DNA of 64,000 nt from Schistocerca nitens (taxonomy: Eukaryota; Arthropoda; Insecta; Orthoptera; Acrididae): NCBI RefSeq assembly GCF_023898315.1, contig NC_064616.1:705837389-705901388 (forward strand). Reading direction: 5' to 3'. The translations under genes were made by a program, and so were the position numbers. This document shows positions 23,060-31,649 of this stretch, one piece after another. The notes beneath the pieces are model-generated. The model made no database searches. It was given only the letters and a program-made list of their open reading frames with translations, and had not been told where the DNA came from. Every line of letters begins with the position of its first letter. Position 1 is the first letter of the stretch.

Positions 23060-24260
23060 CCTGGCCTTGCCCCCCCCCCTCCCCAGCGCCCCCTTTTCCT
23101 CTTTCCTCCTTCTCCCAGAGTGGATTTTCCTCCGTCCCCCCCTCCCCTGAGACCCTGCACCCCATACTTGCCTCTCTCCTACCCACATCCCTCCCTACCT
23201 GGCCCTCTTCCGCGCGCCCCCCGCTCACCTCCCCCATCTCTTCCCCTCCCTCCCTTCTTCAGGTCTCCCTCATCTCCTAGCACCTGGCAGATCCTCTGTA
23301 TTGATCATCATCAGTGTGCCACATCAGTGTTGTGTTTAGTGCTGTTTCTCGTGTGCGTCAAGAGGTGTGATTTTAATTGTGTCCTGCCTTGAGGTTTGCC
23401 GTCAGTGTTACGTTATGTGCTATGCCATCAGTCGCTACCTTTATGCTCCAGTCATACTGTGCCTTGTGTTCTTTTAACCGTCACAGTGTGTGGCTTATTG
23501 TGTGTGCTACTTTTAAACAGTTTTTTATCTCCATTTTACAGTCACCCCGCTTTTTGTCTATTGCCTTCCATGATGTTCCCCCTTTTTTATATCTATGTTC
23601 ACCTTATTCTCTCCTTTGCTGTTTTTAAATGTCTTCTATTGTTTTGTTCTATGTCTTTCGGCTGAAGAGCAGCGCCTATGCTGCTGCCAGCCCGCCCCAA
23701 TGGGGAATTGAAATACAATAAAGGAAAAAAAAAATTTCCTCTGGCAGTTATCGTTATTGACTCACAGTTCTCGCTCTATGGCAATTATCGGGCTACCATT
23801 ACAGGTAACCTGGAAGTTGGTAACGGAATAACAGTGTATCTGTTTTCCTGATACAGTGACTCATCTTAGACCCTGGTGATATTACAGAGACGATAGTTAC
23901 TGGAGTGAACAAATATTTACGTACTTCTTCGGAAATAGCCGCTGGCCATCGCGAATGACAAATAACATGTCAGAAAGTATAACATAATACAGTTGGATAT
24001 AATAATTATTATCCTCATCATTTGTCAGGAGATTGTCAAAATATGTGAATATATCACAGTAACTGCTAATATTTACAGAATTGATACACTGTCAGAATAA
24101 AACACAGTTACGCACTTTTAATAAATTTATCATACACAGAATACCTGATCTTGACTGTTGCAACCAAGTGCTGTCAAAACTGAAATATAGCAGAATTTTT
24201 ACCCAAGCTGGTCTATCAGTCTCTGTTACGATATTCATCTACAGAGTAGAAGGAGGGGTC

Positions 24261-25066
24261 AATGGAAGCATCTGATTCCACCCGTCTGCTTCGACGTAAA
24301 GGTGTTTTGGTGTGTGAATGTCATTACGGCACGGTGTTTATGAGCTGGTTTTTGTGTGTTTGTGTGTGTGTGGGGGGGGGGGGCTGCCAATCTAGTTTGC
24401 AGTGCCGGAATTTTCTGGTGGTAATTAATTTTTTTTTCTATCTGTGATGTTTTGTGTATTTATGGAGTATTGAATGTGATTTAATTTATGTAGGGATGAT
24501 TGATTTGAGGGCTTTTGGGATTGTGGTTCTATTTTTCGCAGTTGTAGGTGTTGGTTTTTTTGGCATCAGTAGCTGTGGTGGACCTATATGGGTCACCAGA
24601 AATGTCCGATTCCCATTTTCATAGTTGTATGTGTTGTTGTTTTAGTATCGTCATCTGAGGTTGACCTATGTAGGTCAAGGGAAATGTCCGATTCCAATTT
24701 TCGTACTTCTAGTTGTGGGTATTGGTGTTTTGGTATGGTCAGCTATGGTTGACCTATATTGTTCAAGGGAAGTGTCCGATTCCTGCAGATTTTTGTTGGT
24801 GTAGCAGAATGCTGCATTTTTTTTTACTTTTTGTTCTTCATTTTGTGTTTTGGGATCATGGTGTTTTTATTACTATCTTGTCCCCACACTAAAACCCCCA
24901 ACTTCCCGCAGTTGTCCCGTTCGTTTGATAGTATTTTTGGTGGGAGATATTGTATTATTTATATGTATCTTCGTGTTTGTTGCCATGTGTATGTAGTGAC
25001 GTCATAGACACACTTAAAATAGCCATTTCCGGCATATTGATGACGGGTGGAATCAGACACTTCTGT
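24261..25066. mobile_element. Non-autonomous TIR element (MITE-like), second member
   Basis: About 800 bp with ends GGAAGCATCTGATTCCACCC at the left and AGAAGTGTCTGATTCCACCC read inward from the right, about 25 bp of inverted repeat. The left end matches that of the MITE at 16434-17024 at roughly 26 of 33 positions. A GT/G microsatellite lies at about 24355-24381. The centre (24550-24785) holds three diverged tandem units, each with a TTGACCTAT-type word and ending in AA(A/G)TGTCCGATTCC. No ORF. Nested in the hAT-like element. Confidence 0.75.
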
Positions 25067-25067
25067 A

Positions 25068-25650
25068 TCAAATAGTCTTTCTAACACACTGTAAACCGTG
25101 CTTTATCTGAAAGCAAGTTTTTAATGGTTGCTGACTTGCTGGCAGTTTATTGAAAATGCATGTTCCTGAATATTGGACCAAGGTAAGTGATTTTAGGTCT
25201 TTATGTAGATTGCTGTTCCCATTTCTAGTACTGATATTATGTATTGAGCTATTGGTTGGAAATACTTGTAACAAATTTCATTAAGGAATAAATATACTAG
25301 GAAGCAGTGGTTAGAATACAAAGTTCCTTGAACAGGTTCCTACATGATGTTCTTGAATTTATACCACAAACGATTTTTATTACACGCTTTTACATGCGTT
25401 AAACTTTTGCTACGTTTGATAAGTTACCACAGAATATGCTCCCTTATGAAATAATAGAGTGAAAAAATGTGGTATGCCCTTCCCAACTGCATTTATTATC
25501 GAGTTGTAGTCCCAGAAATGTAACACTGTCAACCTTTTCGATCTGAATGTCTTCATATGTTATAAACATGCTGTAGCTGGAGAAATCGAGCAGTTTCCAA
25601 ATCTGACATAAAACTTGGATTAGCGTACTCACACTTTCCCCAATAGGACG
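25068..25650 (-). mobile_element. CR1-like LINE fragment (RT C-terminus)
   Basis: Leftward frames give VDSVTFLGLQLDNKCSWEGH near 25500, the post-palm block of CR1-like RTs (compare FKFLGVRIDSKLLWKAH in the copy at 53.4 kb). Then SIHNISTRNGNSNLH and SLTLVQYSGTCIFNKLP near 25170 match the C-terminal NTRQKSNLH..LTLVQKGVQYSAASIFNKLP segment of the same copy. Stops intervene; only this 3' part is present. Lies within the hAT-like element next to the MITE. Confidence 0.7.
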
Positions 25651-26489
25651 AGCTTTTACAGCACAGGAGTAAACGAATCTGTCACATTACGTATATTTTT
25701 TGTTGTATTACAAGGCTGTACACTTTATTCTATTATGTGAGCAGCACAAGAAATTAAGCTTCGAATTTAACCTACAGTACTCAGTTTACATATTACTTCA
25801 TACTTAAAAACGCACGTTGTTAACATTTTACTTAAACAGTGCTGTGGCGAAGTTCCGCGTACTTTATGTCGCAGTTGCGAAGATAATATTTCTAATAGCG
25901 ACCGATAACCTACAAACATATAATATGAAACACTAATAATCGTTCTAACATCAGCTACAATGTACCCGGAGTTAATAAGTTAAGGTTATGACACGATTCA
26001 TACGACATTTCTGCCATTTCACACTACTCGCAGTTATACTGATAACTAAACTGATGGATTCAAACTATGTCGCTATTTAACTGTAGCCCCTCGGAGTATT
26101 CGGTATTCGATAGCGAAAAATAACTTGGCAGTTATTAATAACCGTTAACGATAACGGTTATCAAAGAATAACTGAAACTGTGATAACGGTTACTCCAGAA
26201 TAACCGTTTGGCCCACCTCTATGCAGATAGCTCTTGCGTGGTGTTCACACTGGAAGCGGAAAACGTGCAGCAAGCAACTTCCGCAATAAATTGGTACGGT
26301 CGCAAGTCGACTTGGCGATAAGTTTACACTCGCAACTAGGGCGGCTAGTTCCTCCGCGCAAGTAAATTGCTACCTTATCCATTACTTTTTCCTTATGTAG
26401 TCATTAACATCATAAACAACTATGTTTTTCTTCGTCAGAAAAGCAGACTTATCACTTAAAATGTTATGTAATACAAAAATTTTCCTCAA

Positions 26490-27967
26490 CTAAAGCTGGG
26501 TTTACACAAGCAAGTCGCTTGCAGAAGTTTTTGCTGCAAGTTATTGCGAGCCGCTTGCAGCTGTGTTTACACAGCAGCGCAAGAATTAAGCAAGATTCTT
26601 CCGCAAGTTCTGTGGCAAGAAACTTGCGTCAACAACTTGTTGATACTGTTTATATACACTTTCAGTACCACTACGAGTGTCAGCCAAAGTATAACATCAC
26701 AAGTAGGCGGGTGAGATATGCTGCAGCTGTTGTAATTGTAATGAAAAACGTGAAAAAGAAAAAGAGAAGTATTTGGGTTAGAGAGTGGATAATGATAAGA
26801 TCGCAGAATGATGCCTATAATAACCTTTTGCAAGAACTGGGTATCGAGAGCATGGATACTTTTGAAAACTTTTGCAGAATGTCCTCAAATGATATGGAGT
26901 ATTTGTTTATGTTAATAGCGACCGTCATATCAAAACGAGACGCAAACTCCCGTACTGTTATTTCAGCAAAGGATCGTTTGCTAGTCACTCTATGATTTAT
27001 AGCTACAGGGGAGAGCTACGAATGAAATAGGCATTTCATTTATTTATGTGAAACATACAACCAAAAAAAGTTTGAATTTTAAAATCTTTTCGTTGTAGGA
27101 GACTCACACAAGTCCCTAATGTACCTGTTTCACATTCCCGTCAGCACGATTTCTCTAATCGTACCCGACGTATGTAGAGCCATTTCTGACGTCTTGAAAA
27201 GAGAAAATTATTTGTAGGTATGTGAAAACATAAGAATGAAATTACATTTTTTTAAAATAAACTGCATTTTACAGAATGATATGCTTATAAAAATGTTTTT
27301 TTTTCTAATGCTCATAAAATAGAAAGTGACAAGCTAATTAAATAGAACATGTAATAATTACACATCTTCTTTTTCCAGACTCCTAAAACCGCAAGCGGGT
27401 GGATACAGGTGGCAAAGGGGTTGTGTCTTGAAATTATGCTACTTTCTCTGTACTTCATTCACAGATGTGTCGAATATCGACGAGATTCCGTTTAATGCGA
27501 TCATCTTCTTCACTCTATCCTTAAAGTCCCGGTTATGCACGTTACATATTTCGGGGTAGCTCTCCACGGCTTCAGTAAAATGTTCTGTATCCTGCTTCAT
27601 CCATTCCCGTTTCTCCTCCATTTCTGAAATTTGTTTGCATATAATGCGTAAGATGGTTGCATAAAATTAAGCCACCACTTTAAGTAAAATGTTAAATGTA
27701 AGTGTTATGCAGACGACATACTTACTATAACTTGCGCTTCCTACTTGCAGGAAATAGAAATAAATCCTAAAAGCTGCAAGTTACTTGCAGATACTTCTTG
27801 CATGGTGTTCACACTGGAAGCGGAAAACGTGCAGCAAGTCCCTTCCGCAATAAATTGCTATGATCGCAAGTCTACTTGGCGATATTTTTACACTCGCAGA
27901 TCGCGCGGCAAGTTCCTCCGCGCAAGTAAATTGCTGCAATAACTTGCTAGTGTAAACCGAGCTTTAT
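26490..27967 (+). mobile_element. PIF/Harbinger element copy B, internally deleted
   Basis: A 1.48 kb sister of copy A. Terminal repeats: AGCTGGGTTTACACAAGCAAG at the left, and read inward from the right AGCTCGGTTTACACTAGCAAG. The transposase N-terminal frame is intact here at 26519-26995, with RSIWVREWIMIRSQND where copy A is shifted, but ends in TGA at LLVTL-stop. Exon 2 (near 27100-27216) has a stop before its donor site. Exon 3 breaks off at GGCAAAGGGGTT (27420) and joins directly to the middle of the MADF gene (-, 27439-27621). The junction shares GGG with both parents. Confidence 0.85.
27439..27621 (-). pseudogene. MADF-domain protein remnant of Harbinger copy B
   Basis: Sixty codons starting MEEKREWMKQDTEHFTEAVE and ending at IFDTSVNEVQRK, homologous to the first half of the MADF protein at 17257-17655. 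The distal half was lost in the internal deletion of copy B. Confidence 0.75.
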
Positions 27968-28142
27968 GTTCTTATTTATATATAGTATGACTGTCAGCTT
28001 TATTCTGTTATTGCAAATCTAAATAATTTTTCACTTTCACCTCAATGTGGAAGAACACTCATTGGAAAAAAAATATCCAATTCGTCATGGAACATTTGCA
28101 GTTTTCCACAAAAACAAAGCATAATAATAAAAATAAAGGTTA

Positions 28143-28375
28143 AGTAGACGCAAAAGTGCTAAATCCACTACTGTAACATGAGTGAGAATGGCAAAAACAG
28201 GTTAACTTCCGATATTAGCAAACGACGGCAGTGTAAAAACTTTCTTTGAGAGAAACCTTGACGTGACGTGAAGGTCTGTTGACAGCCTATGTGAATATCC
28301 CATTTGATATGCGTTGTGGAATGATTTGGTGCGACATGATTTCACGGCCAGTGTGAATTCCCTTTATTGTGACAA
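28143..28375 (-). repeat. Dispersed repeat, inverted partner of 11540-11785
   Basis: Aligns in opposite orientation with the segment at 11.5 kb over its whole length (GCTAAATCCACTAC, AGGTTAACTTCCGAT, GAGAAACCTTGACG, GGCCAGTGTGAATT). Diverged by perhaps 20-25 percent, so old. Non-coding. Confidence 0.75.
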
Positions 28376-29021
28376 AGGGGAAACTCGCTGGTAAAGTCCA
28401 GGATGTTTGCTGAAAACACAGATTAAATGCAGAGGTGATTTGTTAATGCGTGGTTGAATAAGGTTAGTCTGATTTGTGCATTTACTTCTGAAGTGAATAT
28501 CATTTATTTTGTTCAGGAAAATTTGTGTGACTAAAACAACAAAATGATTTATATTGCATGTCTAACCTTCATAAGTCAACATACTTGCCCATGCATAGAT
28601 TTCAGTATGAGATGGAATATGTGAAGCTCATTCAGTTTGTCTACCTACATAAAATAAGACAGCCATCCAGCTCAGTGAGTGTCAGTAACTTTTATGTTGT
28701 AAATGACGACGTCCACTAATATACAGGGTGAGTCACTAACTATTGCCACTTAGAATAACACCGGAAGTATGATAGTAGCTGAAAAGTTTGTGCGAAAAAT
28801 GTTGCATGGGACAATGGGGGCCATAATATGACGTTGGTTTTTTTGTTGCTAGGTGGAGTCACGTCAGAGATATGAAGGTCAACTCTGCTTTTCTTTTTTT
28901 AATGGTATGCGATAGTTCGGTACTTATTTTCTGATAGGGGCTATCGAGATGAATCCAATAATGTGTAACAGTAAGGTCTTTGAATGTCAACGAAGTTTAA
29001 AAAGTTGGCATGGGCGTCCAT

Positions 29022-29165
29022 TTACAGAAGGTGTTCGAAGTGATGACCATTGGCATCATTGCAGTGATGCAATCTTCTTATCGTGGATTGAGTGGTGTTC
29101 CTTATCAGATCAGCACATATAGAATCACATGCTCTGACAATTCTCTCTCGTATATCGTGCAAATA
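29022..29165 (-). pseudogene. Inverted duplicate of the transposase C-terminus
   Basis: On the - strand this reads RERIVRACDSICADL then RRLHHCNDANGHHFEHLL and a stop, homologous to RIVRAFASISANVVTN...RRLQHRIDMNGHHFEHLL at the 3' end of the main transposase. Amino-acid identity is roughly 60 percent. Similarity fades upstream of the RERIVRA block. Confidence 0.75.
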
Positions 29166-29292
29166 GTAAATTTTCGCCGAATACGGCATATCCATCTCAC
29201 ATGTCATTGACATGTAAACACCATTCGACGGTTTCGCAATACAACACTTATAGGAACGGTAACACTAGTATCGTCGAATCAAGCGAATGTAA

Positions 29293-30288
29293 ATGATGTA
29301 TTCCTTCGAAGAACAAGTCGATATGCTTCTTATTTATGGAGAATGCTAACGAAATTCAATGAGAGCTAGAGACTTACATGCTGAAAGCTATCCTCAACGT
29401 ACTCATCCTACACTTCGTACCTTTAAATATGTGTATGATAAATTGAGAACAACTGGATCTTTAATGCATCTGAAACATATCCAGCATAGGAAAGTTACTA
29501 ACGAGGAAACGAAAATAGGAGCTCTTGCCACTGTTGTTCGAGATCCTTGTGTTAGTTCGTGTCAAATCGCAAGGGAATCCGACATGAGCCAAAGTAGTGT
29601 TGTTCGTGTTTTGCATCGCCATATCAGTCTCCACCAAGAATTAACCGGTATAAATTGTATGTGTCACATGAATTCTGCTGATGGGCTCAACTTCAGTTTC
29701 AGAGGGCTGACACATTTATTAATTTGATTTTATTTACTGATGGGGCTACATTCACGAATCATGGAAATGTTTATTTGCATAACATGCATTATTGGGCAAC
29801 TGAAAATCCATGTTGGCTGCAGCAAGTTGTACACCACAAACTGTGGATCTGTGAATGTATGGTGTGACATTCTGAGGAACAGAAGGCAATCTTAATGGTA
29901 GGAAGTACACCACATTCTGTTATTGGAAGAAATACCTTTAGGAACAAGGAACAGAATGTGGTATCAGCATGATGGGTGCCAACACATTTTTCGCTGATGG
30001 CTAGAAATCAGTTGCAGAGACAATTCCCAAATCGTCGGATTGGACGTGGAGAAGGTGTCGTGGCTGGCTCGTTCACCAGACTAGACGCCTCTGGATGTTT
30101 TTATTCTGGGGATTCGTAAAAGACATTGTTTAAAAAAACATTCCAACTACACCTGAATTTGTGCAAGAGAGAATTGTAAGAGCATTTGCTTCAATAAGTG
30201 CAAATGTGGTAACGAATACCACTCAGTCCTTGTTAAGAAGATTGCAGCACCGTATTGATATGAATGGTCATCACTTCGAACACCTTCT
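29293..30288 (+). pseudogene. Mariner/IS630-type transposase, decayed
   Basis: The start MMYSFEEQVDMLLIYGEC is followed by a stop near 29347. HTLRTFKYVYDK-like and IARESDMSQSSVVRVLH segments then give the helix-turn-helix pair (29359-29620). LILFTDGATFTNHGNVYLHN near 29730 supplies the first catalytic Asp (TDEATF in relatives). The C-terminus reads MNGHHFEHLL before TAA near 30289, a signature ending of this widespread insect family. Several stops and frame shifts separate these blocks. Not functional. Confidence 0.75.
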
Positions 30289-30592
30289 TTAAATGGACTT
30301 TCATGCCACCTTGGTGACCTTCATTAACCTTCAAAGATGTTACTGTATCACATCATTGGATTCCTCTCGATAGCCACTATCAGAAAATAAGAACCAAACT
30401 ATAGCATCCCATTTAAAATAAAAAAAACAAAGTTGACCTTCATATCTCTGAAGCAATCCCAGCTAGCAACAAAAAACCAACACCATATTATGGCCCCCGT
30501 TGTCCCATGCAACTTTTGTCCTACAAACTTTTCAGTTCCTATCATACTTTTGAAGTTATTCTTGGTAGCAATAGTTAGTGACTCACATGGTA

Positions 30593-31640
30593 TATTAGAC
30601 CTGCATGTGTGTGATGAAGGGAAATCAGTAAGTGGGAAAGAAAGCATATTGGTGGAACTCAGTAGACAAAATATTGAGCCTCCACATTTAAATCAGCACA
30701 AGTTGAAACTGAAGCAAAAATTTACTGATCAGACTGACAAAATTTCTCCAAGGCCACAGGAGGTTTCAGAAAGTAAAATGTCAAACCTGAAAGCTGCATT
30801 AGCTACTGTTGGCTCCAAAGCAAATCATCAAAGAAATGGACCCTGCATTGCTGCACCGAGAAGGGAACATGATCTACAGCCTCAGAGATGGCTATTCTCT
30901 TCAAAAAAAAAAAAGTAGAAAAATAGTGCTCCATAAGCACTTCGATAAACCATGTACTGCTGAGTTACAAGGCATTATAATTTCTCTGTTACAAGGCAGG
31001 CAATAGATACTGACTTTTACATAATTCAAATTAATCTTAACGAATTTTTGTAACGTTTCTTAGTAGTTTGCATATCGTTCTAATGTTGCTACTATACTTC
31101 AATCATTGACATAAAAATGACATTTCCCCTTGATAAGTTTTAAGAACTTGAACATGCAATGTTGTGTTTTTCCTCACTCTTATATGTTTTATTTTTTGTA
31201 GGCACAATTAAAACAGTAAAACGCGACCTCAAGAAGTTAGAGTGCCAGTGACATGGAAGAAGCTATCGTATTTTGTGTGGGACGATTTTGGATTCAGCTT
31301 CTGACACCAATAGAAAACGGGTGAGTAATACAGTAAGAAGAGATCTCCACTTTACAATTTTATTTAATTTCAGTCTTCCAGTGATATTACAGCATAGTTT
31401 CTTTATTAAGTGTTCCAGTAAAACATGTTGTTAATATGTCAATGTATCAATTTTACTAATTTTTATGGTATTATGTTAATAGCACTAATCAGTTACATAT
31501 TAAAGTATCTACAGCATAGGTTCTCTTACAGAAAAATAAAGTAATCATTACAGAAAAAACAAATATTGCAGAAAATATGATATAAAGAAATGAATATTTT
31601 TGTAGTCATAAATAGATATGGTCATAAATAAAGATCTAGG
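30593..31640. other. No recognised gene
   Basis: One 160-codon frame starts inside the mariner-like right arm (30433) and runs to 30918, ending in a Lys-coding A tract. Its composition (Gln/Lys/Ser-rich) and its start in transposon sequence argue against a real gene. The rest is AT-rich with no recognisable content. Confidence 0.35.
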
Positions 31641-31649
31641 AATGTATCT

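Larger units (their letters stand above)
18333..23734 (+). mobile_element. Jockey-type LINE, near full length (5.4 kb)
   Basis: A non-LTR retrotransposon with 5' leader (18333-18640), ORF1 (18641-20197), ORF2 (20237-23059), a 3' UTR and a terminal A tract (23725-23734). The 3' end GCTGCCAGCCCGCCCCAATG followed by GAAATACAATAAAGGAAAA is typical of Jockey-clade insect LINEs. A 9-bp target duplication TTTCCTCTG lies at 18324-18332 and 23735-23743, so both ends are preserved. Each ORF has a single premature stop, suggesting recent insertion. The + strand is markedly C-rich and G-poor throughout the coding part. Inserted into the hAT-like element. Confidence 0.92.
17827..26221. mobile_element. hAT-like element with large internal insertions
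   Basis: Its ends are TAAGAGGTGGC at the left and, read inward from the right, TAGAGGTGGGCC, matching the (C/T)AGRGGTGGGC style of hAT termini. A direct repeat TGCAGAT flanks it (17820-17826 and 22-28 bases past 26200, that is 26222-26228). The eighth base is ambiguous, compatible with the 8-bp hAT target duplication. Copy B of Harbinger shows the uninterrupted sequence ACTTGCAGATA. Subterminal regions are rich in ATAACCGTTA/AACGGTTAT words. No hAT transposase is visible. After subtracting the Jockey LINE, the TIR element and the CR1 fragment, about 2 kb remain, so it is non-autonomous. Confidence 0.65.
15383..26372 (+). mobile_element. PIF/Harbinger element copy A, split by nested insertions
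   Basis: The left end begins with a GGTTTACACTAGCAAGTCGC-type terminal repeat near 15390, related to the ends of copy B (26.49-27.97 kb). The rightmost 150 bp, with GTGTTCACACTGGAAGCGG and CGCGCAAGTAAATTGCT words, are displaced to 26222-26372 because a hAT-like element inserted between 17827 and 26221. The extreme right terminus present in copy B is missing here. The element carries two genes, a transposase (+) and a MADF protein (-), as PIF/Harbinger elements do. A further MITE sits in the transposase. Confidence 0.85.
28732..30592 (+). mobile_element. Mariner-like element with about 450-bp inverted ends
   Basis: The ends GTGAGTCACTAACTATTGCC occur inverted at 28738 and about 30586, with TA at both outer borders. 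The inverted similarity extends for several hundred bases (left arm to about 29165, right arm from about 30165), including TATGAAGGTCAAC, TTTACAGAAGGTG and GAACACCTTCTTTAA words. The transposase lies between them. The left arm itself contains, on the - strand, a copy of the transposase C-terminus, so the arm looks like an inverted duplicate of the 3' end. Confidence 0.8.

Noticed and set aside
18367-23237. Long antisense and alternate frames across the Jockey LINE (for example Gly-rich frames of 100-420 codons)
   Set aside because: They are shadows produced by extreme strand composition; only ORF1 and ORF2 show family motifs.
30433-30918. 160-codon frame as a host gene
   Set aside because: Begins inside the right arm of the mariner-like element and ends in an A tract; composition looks non-coding.
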